This document shows, piece after piece, positions 42,154 to 52,071 of a stretch of DNA of 64,000 nt (the stretch's first letter is position 1; each line of letters starts with the position of its first letter). The stretch covers positions 2,911,241 through 2,975,240 of the forward strand of contig NZ_JAUSQZ010000001.1 in assembly GCF_030811555.1 (NCBI RefSeq), in the 5' to 3' direction. The notes under the pieces were generated by a model. That model saw only the letters and a list, made by a program, of their open reading frames with translations, did not search any database and had not been told where the DNA came from. Position numbers and translations under genes: made by a program. This stretch comes from Kineosporia succinea. Its GTDB lineage: Bacteria; Actinomycetota; Actinomycetes; Actinomycetales; Kineosporiaceae.

Positions 42154-44691
42154 TCACGCGGAGGCGATCGCCGCCACCGGTGAGATGCGCGCGGCCCGCC
42201 GCGACGGGAGCACCGAGGCCAGCGCCCCGGCCACCGTGGCGACCACCAGGATCGCGAGCACCTGCATCACCGGGATCGAGATCTCGACGTTGCCCGAGTT
42301 GCCCAGGGCCGCCTTGACCGCGAGCACCCCGTAGGTCGAGCCGAGCACCACCCCGACGGCCGCGGCCACCCCGGCGATCAGCATCGCCTCCCACAGCAGC
42401 ATCCAGCGCAGCTGACCGCGGGTCAGGCCCAGCGCCCGCAGCACACCCGACTCCTTGCGGCGCTCGAGCACCGACAGGGCCATCGTGTTGCCGACGCCGA
42501 TGATCGCGATCACCACGGCCACCGCGAGCAGGCCCAGCACGATCAGCAGCAGGATGTCGATGAGCTGGTCGAAGCTGGCCCGCTCCTGCGCCGATCCGCT
42601 CAGCGAGCTGTCGGGGGCGACGTCGGCCGAGGCGTCGGAGATCGCGTCGAGCGTGTCGGAGCGGTCGCCGTTGCTGAGGTCGTCGGCCAGCCGGGCCCAG
42701 ACCTCCTGCACGGTCTGGGTGCCGCCGAGCCGGGTCAGGTCGGTGCTCGTGACCCAGGGGCCGTTGATCGAGTCGCCGACCAGCCGGGCCTTCAGGGTGA
42801 TCTCCCGGCTCCCGGCCGTGACCTTCACCGCTGAGCCGTTCTTGATCCCCCAGCCGTCCTCGTACCAGCTCGGCAGGCTGATCGTGCCGGCCGCCGGCAC
42901 CCGGCCGGTGTCGTCGGCGCGCATGACCTGGCCGGCCTTGACCGGGTCGACACCCAGGACCGAGCTCTCCTCGCCGTTCAGCTTCACCGTCGTGCCCGGC
43001 ACCGCCATCGAGGCGGTGACGTTCTGCACGCCGCCGACGGTGCCGGCCAACGTGGCGGGCATCCCGTCTTCCGTGCCGGCGTAGATGACGACGTCGGTGG
43101 GGTAGCTGTCGTCCAGGGCGGCGGACGCGGACGCCCGGGTGGTCGACGCGCCGACCACCATGGTGGTGGTCAGGGTGACGCCGATGATCAGGGCCGTCGC
43201 CGTGGCGGCGGTGCGCTGCGGGTTACGGGTGGCGTTCAGTGCGGCCAGCTTTCCGGGCACCTGCCCGGCCGGCCCGAGAACCCGGCCGACCAGCGCGACC
43301 GCGATCGGCACCAGCCAGCGGGCCAGCAGCAGCACCGCGACGAACGTGACCATGCCGCCCGCGGTGGCCAGCAGCAGGTTGCTCTCCCGGCCGGCGTACC
43401 AGCACACGGCCACGCCCGGGATCGCCAGCAGCAGACCGGCGATGCGGCGGAACAGGCCGCCCTTCGTGGTGATCGGGGCCATGTCCATCGGGCGCATGGC
43501 GGCCAGCGGGGCCACCTTCGTCGCCTTCCGGGCCGGGTTGAACGCGGCCACCATCGTGACGACCACCCCGACCGCCATGCCCACCAGCACCGGCATCGGG
43601 TGCACGCTCAGCCCGGCCAGCGGCACCAGCGAGTTCTCGTAGCGCGACCCGATCGCGGAAACGCCTGCGGCGAGCCCGATCCCGGCCAGCACCCCGAGTG
43701 CGGAGGCGGCCACCCCGATCACGAACGACTCCACCAGCACGCCGCGGCGCAGCTGCTTGCCGGCCGCGCCGATCGCCCGCAGCAGGGCCAGCTCACGCAC
43801 CCGCTGGGCCAGCAGCACGGCGAAGGTGTTGGCGATGACCAGGGCGCAGACGAACACCGCGATCGCCGCGAAGACCAGCAGCACGGTGGTGAGTTCGGCG
43901 TTGTCGGCGGTCATCTGCTTGGTGACGGCCGCGGACTGCTCCTCACCGGTGCGCACCGTCAGCGACCCACCGTTCCTGGTCTTGCTCAACGCGTCGCCGA
44001 CCTGCGTGACCAGGGCCGAGGCGTCGGTGCCGGGAGCGGCCGCGACCCGGATCCCGTCGGTGTCGATCGCCCCCCAGGTCTCGGCCTGCTCGGGCGTGGT
44101 CCAGAACTGCTGGCTGCCGAGCGAGGTGATACCGGCGGCGCGGTCGGTGATGCCGGTGACCGTGGCGGTCACGGTCTCCGGGTCGGAGTAGTCGCCGTTC
44201 TGGTCGACGGTCTGGATCTGCATCTCGATCGTCGACCCGGCCTCCAGGTCGTTGCCGGGAGCGGCCACGACCTGGTTCGGCCCGCTCGGCCAGGTGCCGG
44301 AGGCCAGCTTCTGCCAGCGCAGGTCACCGTCGGCGAGGCTCTGGACCTGGCCGTAGCGCAGGCCCTTGCTGCCCGGCAGGCGGGCGCTGATGTAGGTGCT
44401 GCGGTCGAGGGCCACCCCGGCCACACCCGGCAGCTTCTCCACCTGGCCGGCGAGCTGCGCCCAGCCGTCGCTGTCGGGGGTCTCCCCACCGGCGCTCGTC
44501 TGCCAGTCGTAGGTGACCACCACGTCCGTGTTCAGGTACTGACTCGAGAGCGCGCCGTAGACGGTCTGTTTCGAGGTGTCGTTGAGCACCAGGGTGGCCA
44601 CCACGAAACCGACGGCGATGACGATCGCCAGCACGGTGGCCACGAGGCGGTGGGCCTGGGTGCGCAGCTGCGCGAGGCTCAGGGAGAGCAT
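42154..44691 (-). CDS. FtsX-family ABC transporter permease (large, two-repeat)
   Basis: An 845-residue permease with the layout TM - large extracytoplasmic domain - 3 TM - 2 TM - second extracytoplasmic domain - 3 TM, i.e. two FtsX repeats fused. Signature segments include VLLAQRVRELALLRAIGA and NTMALSVLERRKESGVLRALGLTRGQLRWMLL split across the two halves. Such permeases with a LolD/MacB-type ATPase are typically linked to two-component systems that sense envelope stress or peptide antibiotics. It begins 3 bp after the ATPase stop and ends the operon. Confidence 0.93.
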   Translation of the reverse strand: MLSLSLAQLRTQAHRLVATVLAIVIAVGFVVATLVLNDTSKQTVYGALSSQYLNTDVVVTYDWQTSAGGETPDSDGWAQLAGQVEKLPGVAGVALDRSTYISARLPGSKGLRYGQVQSLADGDLRWQKLASGTWPSGPNQVVAAPGNDLEAGSTIEMQIQTVDQNGDYSDPETVTATVTGITDRAAGITSLGSQQFWTTPEQAETWGAIDTDGIRVAAAPGTDASALVTQVGDALSKTRNGGSLTVRTGEEQSAAVTKQMTADNAELTTVLLVFAAIAVFVCALVIANTFAVLLAQRVRELALLRAIGAAGKQLRRGVLVESFVIGVAASALGVLAGIGLAAGVSAIGSRYENSLVPLAGLSVHPMPVLVGMAVGVVVTMVAAFNPARKATKVAPLAAMRPMDMAPITTKGGLFRRIAGLLLAIPGVAVCWYAGRESNLLLATAGGMVTFVAVLLLARWLVPIAVALVGRVLGPAGQVPGKLAALNATRNPQRTAATATALIIGVTLTTTMVVGASTTRASASAALDDSYPTDVVIYAGTEDGMPATLAGTVGGVQNVTASMAVPGTTVKLNGEESSVLGVDPVKAGQVMRADDTGRVPAAGTISLPSWYEDGWGIKNGSAVKVTAGSREITLKARLVGDSINGPWVTSTDLTRLGGTQTVQEVWARLADDLSNGDRSDTLDAISDASADVAPDSSLSGSAQERASFDQLIDILLLIVLGLLAVAVVIAIIGVGNTMALSVLERRKESGVLRALGLTRGQLRWMLLWEAMLIAGVAAAVGVVLGSTYGVLAVKAALGNSGNVEISIPVMQVLAILVVATVAGALASVLPSRRAARISPVAAIASA

Positions 44692-44694
44692 CGG

Positions 44695-45480
<786 letters not shown>

Positions 45481-45573
45481 CGCTCTTCCTCCTCAGGACA
45501 GGACGTTTCGACTGAGGAAGACGCTATTGACACCGGGGGTCCGGGCACATCGCGCGGGAGGATGATCCGGCGG

Positions 45574-45591
45574 GTCAGACCAGGGTCTGAC
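45574..45591. promoter_or_regulatory. Perfect 8-2-8 palindrome upstream of the ABC genes (candidate operator)
   Basis: GTCAGACC-AG-GGTCTGAC is an exact inverted repeat about 95 bp before ATG 45480, just past the response-regulator stop. Its size suits a NarL/LiaR-type dimer or a TetR-type repressor. The link to the adjacent NarL-family regulator is inferred from position. Confidence 0.5.
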
Positions 45592-45622
45592 ACCTGGACC
45601 CCCGGGGGGACCCGGGACCGAT

Positions 45623-46417
45623 TCAGGGCCGCACGATGCCCAGCTGGTAGGCGAGCACCACGATCTGCACCCGGTCGCGGGCGGCGGTCTTGGTCAGCAC
45701 CCGGCCCACGTGCGTCTTCACGGTCGCCTCGGAAACCACGAAGTGGGCGGCGATCTCGGCGTTGCTCAGGCCGTTGGCCATGAGCACGAACACCTCGTAC
45801 TCGCGCGGCGTCAGCTCGGCGAGCGCCCGCGGCATCGGGTGTTCGGGGTCGCCGGGCGTGGGTGCCTGGGTGAGGGCGGTGCCGGGGTCGGGTACCGCGG
45901 GGGTCCAGTTCTGATGATGGACGCGGGGGGCGGCCGGGGCGGCCGGGCTGGCCTTGGGCTCGTCCTTCGCGAGGAGCGGGCCGATGTGGTGCAGCAGCCG
46001 GCGGGTGGAGCTGGCGCCGATCACCGCGTCCCCGGCGTGCACCGTGCGCAGGGCCTGCAGCATCTCCTCCGGCGGCGCGTCCTTGAGCAGGAAGCCGCTG
46101 GCGCCCGCGCCGATCGCCGACATCACGTACTCGTCGAGGTCGAAAGTGGTCAGTACCACCACTTTCGGCGGCCTGGGCAGGGCGACGATGCGACGTGTGG
46201 CCTCGATGCCGTCCATCCGCGGCATGCGCACGTCCATCAGCACCACGTCGACCTCGGTGCCGGAGAGCCGGGCCACGGCCTCCTCACCGTTCGCCGCCTC
46301 GACCACCACGTTCAGGTCGGCCTGGGAGTCGATCACCATCCGGAATCCGGCGCGCACCAGCTGCTGGTCGTCGACCAGGGCGATCCGGATCGGGCTCTCG
46401 GGCACGGTTTCGCTCAC
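45623..46417 (-). CDS. NarL/LuxR-family response regulator
   Basis: A 264-residue regulator: receiver with LVDDQQLVRAGFRMV, phospho-acceptor Asp62 (MDVRMPRMDG) and Lys in FLLKDAPP, then a C-terminal LuxR helix-turn-helix (LTPREYEVFVLMANGLSNAE). An Ala/Pro-rich linker of about 45 residues is longer than usual. GTG 46417 overlaps the kinase TGA by 4 bp (GTGA), so translation is coupled. It likely controls the ABC genes downstream. Confidence 0.94.
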   Translation of the reverse strand: MSETVPESPIRIALVDDQQLVRAGFRMVIDSQADLNVVVEAANGEEAVARLSGTEVDVVLMDVRMPRMDGIEATRRIVALPRPPKVVVLTTFDLDEYVMSAIGAGASGFLLKDAPPEEMLQALRTVHAGDAVIGASSTRRLLHHIGPLLAKDEPKASPAAPAAPRVHHQNWTPAVPDPGTALTQAPTPGDPEHPMPRALAELTPREYEVFVLMANGLSNAEIAAHFVVSEATVKTHVGRVLTKTAARDRVQIVVLAYQLGIVRP

Positions 46418-47583
46418 GGACGACGACCGTAGGGCAGATACGCCCGGACGCCGAACCCGCCTCCCTGCCGCGGCCCGGCCTCGAGCTGACCGCCGTAGAG
46501 CGTGGCGCGCTCGCGCATGCCGATCAGGCCCTGGCTGCCCGGGCCGGCCGGGGTGGCGGCGGCGCCGCGCCCGTCGTCCTCGACCCGGATCTCCAGCGCC
46601 TCGGACAGCCAGGCCAGGCGCACCCACGCGGTGGCGCCGGGCCCGGCGTGCTTCAGCACGTTGGTGAGCGACTCCTGCACGATGCGGTACGAGGCCAGGC
46701 CCGGACCGGCCGCCAGCGTGATCGGCTCGCCCAGCACCTCCAGCTCCACGGTCAGCCCGCTGCTGCGCACCTGCTCGAGAAGGTCCTGGATCGCCTCGGT
46801 GTCGGGTTGTGGGGTGAGGGCCTGGGTGTCGTCGTCGCGCAGCACCCCGAGCAGGGCGCGCATGTCGGCGAGGGCCTGCCGGCCGGTGGCCGAAATCGTC
46901 TCAAGTGCGGTGATGGCAGCTTCAGGATTGTGTTGTGCGGCATATCTTCCGCCGTCGGCCTGCGAGATCGTGACCGAGAGCGAGTGCGCAACGACGTCGT
47001 GCATCTCGCGGGCGATGCGGGCGCGCTCGGCGGTGGCGGCCAGCGCGGCCTGCTTCTCGGACTCGGACTCCAGCAGCCGGGCCCGCTCGGTGAGCCGGGA
47101 CTCGTCGCGCAGCCGCAGACGGCGCATCCGGCCCAGCGCCCAGGTGCCGAAGAGCAGGGCGGTGAGGAAGCCCAGGGCCAGCCCGGCCACCGAGCCGAGC
47201 AGGTCCTGCGCGAACATCACCAGGGCGCCGCACACCCAGGCCACGGCCATACCGGCCCAGCCGGCCCAGCTCGGGGCGTAGGCGCTCAGCGAGTAGAGCG
47301 AGACCAGGGCGGCCAGGGTCCCGGGGAGCACCGCGGCGCTGTCGCCGGACAGCATGATCAGCACACCGAAGGCGGCCACGGCGGCGCCCGAGCGCAGCGG
47401 GCGGGCCCGGCGGAAGGCCAGGGCCGCGACCATGCAGGCGCTCAGCAGGAAGGTGCCGCCGCCCCCGACGCCGGTGAGGAAGAACAGGAAGAGCGCCACC
47501 AGACCGGCGGCCACCGCATCGACCTCGAGGGGATGCGTGCGCAGCCAGGTGTAGGCCGTCTCGATCCGGGTGTCGTCGCTCAC
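46414..47583 (-). CDS. DesK/NarX-type sensor histidine kinase
   Basis: A 389-residue kinase with five to six N-terminal TM helices and little extracytoplasmic loop, an arrangement of intramembrane-sensing kinases. A coiled coil (ESRLTERARLLESESEKQAA) leads to HisKA_3 with His195 in REMHDVVAHSLSV, then HATPase_c (VQESLTNVLKHA, VEDDGRG, GLIGMRERA). It is the first gene of an operon with its regulator and an FtsX-type ABC transporter; the transporter may be both target and sensor partner. Confidence 0.94.
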   Translation of the reverse strand: MSDDTRIETAYTWLRTHPLEVDAVAAGLVALFLFFLTGVGGGGTFLLSACMVAALAFRRARPLRSGAAVAAFGVLIMLSGDSAAVLPGTLAALVSLYSLSAYAPSWAGWAGMAVAWVCGALVMFAQDLLGSVAGLALGFLTALLFGTWALGRMRRLRLRDESRLTERARLLESESEKQAALAATAERARIAREMHDVVAHSLSVTISQADGGRYAAQHNPEAAITALETISATGRQALADMRALLGVLRDDDTQALTPQPDTEAIQDLLEQVRSSGLTVELEVLGEPITLAAGPGLASYRIVQESLTNVLKHAGPGATAWVRLAWLSEALEIRVEDDGRGAAATPAGPGSQGLIGMRERATLYGGQLEAGPRQGGGFGVRAYLPYGRRP

Positions 47584-47676
47584 CCGGCCACCGTACGGTC
47601 GCGGGTGCCCGGTGGGCGTCAGACCGGCGGCGGATCCGGCTCGTCAGACCACGGGTGGACACGGCCTGACGCGCAG

Positions 47677-47704
47677 GCGGGGCCCGGGTGTTCCCGGGCC
47701 CCGC
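47677..47704 (-). terminator. Hairpin terminator of the methyltransferase gene
   Basis: GCGGGGCCCGGG (47677-47688) pairs perfectly with its complement (47693-47704) around TGTT, just past the stop at 47711. Confidence 0.85.
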
Positions 47705-47710
47705 CGCGGA

Positions 47711-48505
47711 TCAGTCGGCGTCGGGCGCGTACGGCTGGTCGCGCACGGTCTTGAGCTCGGCCTCGGCGGCCTGCTGGGCGGCCAGCGCCGAGACGCCCTT
47801 GGCCGCGTTCGGGTCGTCTTTCACCCCGGCGTAGAAGACACGCCAGTTCTCGCGCCAGCCGCCGAACGCGTCGTTGGCGAGCTTGTGCTTGCCCTTGCCC
47901 ACGATGCTGCGGCGGCGCTCGACCGTGTCGAACTGTGCCTGCATGATCCGCAGGTCCTTGAACAGGAAGGCCAGGGCCTCGGGGCTGAAGCGCCAGTAGT
48001 CGACCGGTGAGGGGCGGTAACGCCAGCTGAACACGGTGGAGTGGTAGGTGAAGCCGCCCGGGCGCAGCAGGCGCACGATCTCGGGGGCCGCCAGCCAGGG
48101 CTCCCGGATGTGCTCGAAGACGTCGACGCTGATGATCGCGTCGAAGCTGCCGGACTCCAGCTCGGGAATGTTCGTGATGTCGCCCTGGATCACGCCGGGC
48201 TCGGTGATCTCCAGGTCGAGCGCGGTGTACTCGAAGCCGGGGAACCAGTCCTTGTAGGGATTGGCGCGGCCGCCGATCTCCAGAATTCGCCCGCTCTTCA
48301 CCCCGGATTTACCCAGCATCGTCTTGATGTGCTGGCCGATGCGCTCGGTGCGGGGAGGGAAGGCCTCGAACCCCTGCTCCAGCTTCTCCCGGGCCTGGGC
48401 CTGCTCGAGGAGCCGGGCGTCGGCCTCGGACAGCTCCGCCCCGAGGTCCGGAACAGCAGCCTGACCTCGGCGTCCGGCCAGCCGGCGCAACTGCTCGCTC
48501 ACCAC
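47711..48505 (-). CDS. Class I SAM-dependent methyltransferase
   Basis: About 264 residues. Motif I is GRILEIGGRANPYKDW, with an acidic residue after strand 2 (YTALDLEI), then GDITNIPELESGSFDAIISV and FEHIREPW, as in Methyltransf_11-type enzymes that often act on sugars or lipids. GTG 48505 follows GGAGG by 6 nt; GTG 48502 is next to it. It is divergent from the nonulosonate-island genes, 98 bp away, so it may methylate a glycan or sugar made there (inference). Confidence 0.85.
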   Translation of the reverse strand: MVSEQLRRLAGRRGQAAVPDLGAELSEADARLLEQAQAREKLEQGFEAFPPRTERIGQHIKTMLGKSGVKSGRILEIGGRANPYKDWFPGFEYTALDLEITEPGVIQGDITNIPELESGSFDAIISVDVFEHIREPWLAAPEIVRLLRPGGFTYHSTVFSWRYRPSPVDYWRFSPEALAFLFKDLRIMQAQFDTVERRRSIVGKGKHKLANDAFGGWRENWRVFYAGVKDDPNAAKGVSALAAQQAAEAELKTVRDQPYAPDAD

Positions 48506-48591
48506 GTGGAGCCTCCGCTGATTAGGTGCCGTGAAGATTGCCGACCCCGGCGAAATCGTTCGTGAGTGCACCAGGGGTCGGCCAAAAACCT

Positions 48592-48597
48592 TACACT
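48592..48597 (+). promoter_or_regulatory. -10 box of a leaderless promoter (glycosyltransferase-like gene)
   Basis: TACACT fits TANNNT and ends exactly 6 nt before GTG 48604; there is no Shine-Dalgarno, so the transcript probably begins at the start codon. Confidence 0.5.
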
Positions 48598-48603
48598 CCG
48601 CAG

Positions 48604-49947
48604 GTGCCCCATCATGTGATCGCTGTTGCGGAATCGGACTCCTTCCTGAAATGGGCCGTCAGTCTGTTCGGTCAGCTGCCCGAGGGGACGCGGACCGAGG
48701 TCGTGGTGGCCTGTTCGCCGGCCAGACCTTCGGCGTCGCAACGGATTGCGGCCCTCAGTGGCACGGCGTACGCGGGTCATGACCCTGAGGTGCTGTCGCC
48801 GGGCCAGCTGACCAAGCTGGTCGACCGGGACCGGCCCGACGCAGTGCTGCTGGCCCTCACCGGCCCGAGCGTGCACGCGTACTCGGAGGCCCTGAGCAGG
48901 TGCGAGCACCGTCCCGTGGTGGTCACCGGCATCCCCGGCATCGCGATCCCCGCCCGCCGCCGGGCCTGGGGCTACCGCGGCGCCGTCGACCTCTGGGTCG
49001 TGCACAGCCACCGCGAGGCCGAGGCCTACGACCAGGTGCGGCGCCAGATGGGCATGGAGGCGCAGATCGGCCTGGCGACCATCCCGTTCCTGAACCGCCC
49101 GGCCGACATCCTGCCCGCGCGAGAGCTCGCCGATCATGGAAACCCGGGGCCCGGAACGGCTTTCGAACACTCGGTGAACGATGCGGGCACCAGTGTCGAA
49201 CCGCTGAACGCGGTGGCCAGCCCGACCCGCAACCGTGTGCTCTTCGCCACTCAGGGCAAGGTGCCGCGGGTCAAGAAAGACCGCGTCGCGATCTTGCAGA
49301 GCCTGGCCCGGCTGGCCGCGAACCGCCCCGACCTCGAGGTCGTGGTGAAGACGCGCGGTGCCATCGGCGAGTTCCACACCCACCACGAACCGCACCACTA
49401 CCAGTCGCTGTGGAACGAGCTGGTCGAGGCCGGCGAGGTGCACGCCCCCGATGCCCTGACCTTCGCGGCCGGTTCGATGGCCGAACAGCTCGCGAATGCG
49501 GTGGCGTTGGTCACGGTGAGTTCCACGGCCGTACTCGAAGCGATGGCGCTGGACATTCCGGTGCTTCTCATCGACGAGTTCGGCATCTCGGAGAACCTGA
49601 TCAACCAGGTGTTCGTTGGTTCCGGCGTGATGGGCGGCCTGGATCAACTCGAGCAAGGTGACTTCCGTCATCCCGAAACCTGGTGGCTGGCGGACAATTA
49701 CTTCCACCCGCGCAGCGACAACTCCTGGATCGGTATGCTCGACGAGCTGATCGAGCAGGCCCACGCCGGGCAGCTCCCAGCCATTGCCGACGGCTTGAAC
49801 AAGAGCCGTTCGGCGAAGCGGAGGCGGCTCGACCGCCTCCGTCTGACCCCGGTCGGAAGTGCCGTCGTGCGCGCCAGGGTCAGAACTCGTCAGCGGGTGC
49901 GAGACTCGTCACAGGCATTGACACGCATATCGTCGCAGAGTTCGTGA
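48604..49947 (+). CDS. Putative glycosyltransferase, DUF6716-like
   Basis: A 447-residue protein. It begins with a Rossmann-like strand (HHVIAVAESDSFLKWAVSLF), has a second Rossmann half starting near RNRVLFATQGKVPRVKKDR, and contains a GT-B-like donor region with SSTAVLEAMALDIPVLLIDE. I recall this pattern as DUF6716, a putative glycosyltransferase family near sialic-acid genes in actinobacteria. The C-terminal 60 residues are basic. It lies 186 bp before the NeuB-like gene on the same strand and likely uses the nonulosonate or builds its acceptor glycan. Acceptor and donor are unknown. Confidence 0.75.
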   Translation: MPHHVIAVAESDSFLKWAVSLFGQLPEGTRTEVVVACSPARPSASQRIAALSGTAYAGHDPEVLSPGQLTKLVDRDRPDAVLLALTGPSVHAYSEALSRCEHRPVVVTGIPGIAIPARRRAWGYRGAVDLWVVHSHREAEAYDQVRRQMGMEAQIGLATIPFLNRPADILPARELADHGNPGPGTAFEHSVNDAGTSVEPLNAVASPTRNRVLFATQGKVPRVKKDRVAILQSLARLAANRPDLEVVVKTRGAIGEFHTHHEPHHYQSLWNELVEAGEVHAPDALTFAAGSMAEQLANAVALVTVSSTAVLEAMALDIPVLLIDEFGISENLINQVFVGSGVMGGLDQLEQGDFRHPETWWLADNYFHPRSDNSWIGMLDELIEQAHAGQLPAIADGLNKSRSAKRRRLDRLRLTPVGSAVVRARVRTRQRVRDSSQALTRISSQSS

Positions 49948-49986
49948 TTGCGTCGATAGCTGGACCCCCGTTGTTCACACAGCTTG

Positions 49987-50010
49987 TTGACGGGATCCGT
50001 AACCTAAACT
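49987..50010 (+). promoter_or_regulatory. Possible promoter of the NeuB-like gene
   Basis: TTGACG (49987-49992) and TAAACT (50005-50010) are consensus-like, but the 12-bp spacer is short, so only the -10 is convincing. It would give a leader of about 115 nt before ATG 50134. Confidence 0.3.
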
Positions 50011-50133
50011 CTCGCTCTCCGGGATCGTGGCCGACGAGGGGCTGTCCGAATCCTGCCGATGTCCCACACACTTGGGATCACTCCGGGGCAATCCGCCGGA
50101 GACTAGAGGGCCCTCAGGCTTGAAGGAGCAACA

Positions 50134-51030
50134 ATGACTGCTGGACCCAACAAGACGATCGCGCCGGTGGAGATCGGCGGCAAGCTGGTCGGCCCCGGCC
50201 AGCCGGTGTACGTCATCGCCGAGATCGGTCTGAACCACAACGGTGACGTGGCGATCGCCAAGCAGCTGATCGACATCGCCCACGAGGCCGGTTGCGACGC
50301 TGTGAAGTTCCAGAAGCGCACGCCGGAGATCTCCACGCCCAAGGACATGCGCGACGTCCAGCGTGAGACCCCGTGGGGCACCATGAGCTACCTCGACTAC
50401 CGCTACCGCGTTGAGTTCGAGGAGGAGCAGTACACCGAGATCGACAACTACTGCTCGAAGCTCGGCATGCACTGGTTCGCCTCGCCGTGGGACGTGCCCT
50501 CGGTCGAGTTCCTGGCGAACAAGTTCGACGTGGTCACCTTCAAGGTCGCCTCCGCCTCGGTCACGGACATCGACCTGCTCACGGCGATGAAGAACACCGG
50601 CAAGCCGGTCATCCTCTCGACGGGTATGTCCACCCTCGAGGAGATCGACAAGGCCGTGGAGACCCTCGGCACCGAGAAGCTCGTGATGATGCACGCGACC
50701 TCGACGTACCCGATGCCGGCCCACGAGGCCAACCTGCGCACGATCAACACGCTGCGCGAGCGTTACGGTGTGCCGGTCGGTTACTCCGGCCACGAGACCG
50801 GTCTGCAGATCAGCCTCGCCGCCGTCGCCCTCGGTGCCGTCACGGTCGAGCGTCACATCACGCTCGACCGCACCATGTGGGGCTCGGACCACTCCGCCTC
50901 GCTGGAGCCGAACGGCCTGCGTCACCTGGTCCGCGACATCCGGATCATCGAAGAGGCCCTGGGTGACGGCGTGAAGCGCGTCTTCGAGGGTGAGCTCAAG
51001 CCGAAGGCGCGTCTGCGTCGCGTCGGCTGA
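50134..51030 (+). CDS. neuB: Nonulosonic (sialic-type) acid synthase, NeuB family, without SAF domain
   Basis: NeuB-type enzymes condense phosphoenolpyruvate with an N-acylhexosamine (ManNAc, its 6-phosphate or a di-N-acetyl sugar) to make a nine-carbon acid. The TIM barrel is complete: YVIAEIGLNHNGD (about 23-35), DAVKFQKR, FASPWDVPS, FKVASAS, ILSTGMSTLEEI, ATSTYPMP, VGYSGHETG and VERHITLDRTMWGSDHSAS (about 238-256). At 298 residues it lacks the C-terminal SAF (antifreeze-like) domain of the usual 340-350-residue enzymes. ATG 50134 has gaaggag upstream. It is followed by a glycosyltransferase-like gene and the CMP-sugar synthetase. Confidence 0.92.
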   Translation: MTAGPNKTIAPVEIGGKLVGPGQPVYVIAEIGLNHNGDVAIAKQLIDIAHEAGCDAVKFQKRTPEISTPKDMRDVQRETPWGTMSYLDYRYRVEFEEEQYTEIDNYCSKLGMHWFASPWDVPSVEFLANKFDVVTFKVASASVTDIDLLTAMKNTGKPVILSTGMSTLEEIDKAVETLGTEKLVMMHATSTYPMPAHEANLRTINTLRERYGVPVGYSGHETGLQISLAAVALGAVTVERHITLDRTMWGSDHSASLEPNGLRHLVRDIRIIEEALGDGVKRVFEGELKPKARLRRVG

Positions 51031-51045
51031 ACCCCCTGAGGCTGG

Positions 51046-51051
51046 GATAAT
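51046..51051 (+). promoter_or_regulatory. -10 box of a leaderless promoter
   Basis: GATAAT (five of six matches to TATAAT) ends 6 nt before GTG 51058, in the 27-bp gap after the neuB stop; no Shine-Dalgarno is present. Confidence 0.45.
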
Positions 51052-51057
51052 CACACC

Positions 51058-52071
51058 GTGACCGACGTCGCCGGAACAACCGGCACCGTGCAGGCCTGGG
51101 TGGAGTCGCCCTTCCAGCTCCTCGGAGCACTGGAGGCGCACGCCGCGGGCCGGCTCGGCCGTCGGCTCGACGTCCTTCCCCGTAAGGACGTCGAGCCGCT
51201 GGTGACGGCGGTCGCGGAGGTCACCCGCCTCGGGCTCCCCGAGGGGGCAGCCGTCCGGCTCCCCTCCGGGGCACCGCGTCGCGGCGGCGACGACCTCGCC
51301 GTCGGCGACGCCTTCTCCGGGGCCGTCCACCGCCTCCTGGTGCAGGGGCCGCCCCGCCGTCTCGTCCTTCTCGACGACGGCCGTTCCACCCGCCGCGTCA
51401 TGGACGCGCTGCTCGACCCCGAGATCCCCCTGGTGCGCCCGCACGTGCGGCAGACCGCTCACCGCAACGTGCTCGCCCGCATGGCCAAGGCCCGCATCCG
51501 CCGCATGATCAGCCAGGGCCGGGTGCGCGTCATCACCTCGTTGCCGCTGCCCGATCGGGTACTGCGCGAGGCCGCCGCCATCGGCCTGCCGGTCGAGCCC
51601 AACGACTTCGCCTGGCTGCGCTCGCTGCCGGGTGGTGAGTCCGGTCAGCCCGGCGTCGAGAAGACGATCGTGCTGGGCACCTCGATGGTGGCGAACCGGT
51701 TGATCAAGGCCGCGCCCTATCTGTCCTGGATCCGCGGGCTGGCCGACCGGGGCCCGGTGGTCTACCGGGCGCACCGCCGCGAGAACGCGTCGACGCTGAG
51801 CCCGCTCACCAACTACCCGGGCATCACCATGGTGCACGGCGAGGTGCCGGTCGAGATCAGCCTGCGCGGCATGACCGAGGCACACCGGGTGATGTCGCTG
51901 CCGAGCACCGCCGTCACCACGTTGCGACTGATCGCGCCCCAGGCCCGGATTCAGGAGTTCGCGGTCCCGCGCGACTGGTGGATGCCGGAGACCCCCGAAG
52001 CCGCACGTCAGCACCTGGTGCCCGACGACGAGTCGGATTTCCTTGAGATTCCACAGCATTCGTCGCACTGA
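51058..52071 (+). CDS. Putative glycosyltransferase, sialyltransferase-like (uncertain)
   Basis: A 337-residue protein in the nonulosonate island. The start VQAWVESPFQLLGALEAH resembles the N-terminal strand of GT52 and polysialyltransferase-type GT-B enzymes, and the C-terminal segment VHGEVPVEISLRGMTEAHRV followed by LPSTAVTTLRLI resembles their nucleotide-sugar region (GEVP, then S-STA). These links come from motif style only. Position between the synthase and the CMP-sugar synthetase makes a sialyltransferase-type role reasonable. It contains no TM helix. Confidence 0.6.
   Translation: MTDVAGTTGTVQAWVESPFQLLGALEAHAAGRLGRRLDVLPRKDVEPLVTAVAEVTRLGLPEGAAVRLPSGAPRRGGDDLAVGDAFSGAVHRLLVQGPPRRLVLLDDGRSTRRVMDALLDPEIPLVRPHVRQTAHRNVLARMAKARIRRMISQGRVRVITSLPLPDRVLREAAAIGLPVEPNDFAWLRSLPGGESGQPGVEKTIVLGTSMVANRLIKAAPYLSWIRGLADRGPVVYRAHRRENASTLSPLTNYPGITMVHGEVPVEISLRGMTEAHRVMSLPSTAVTTLRLIAPQARIQEFAVPRDWWMPETPEAARQHLVPDDESDFLEIPQHSSH

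Noticed and set aside
48538-48603. Longer N-terminus for the DUF6716-like protein
   Set aside because: GTG 48604 has a -10 box at the right distance for leaderless expression and starts at the first conserved strand; the extension shows no domain and no ribosome site.
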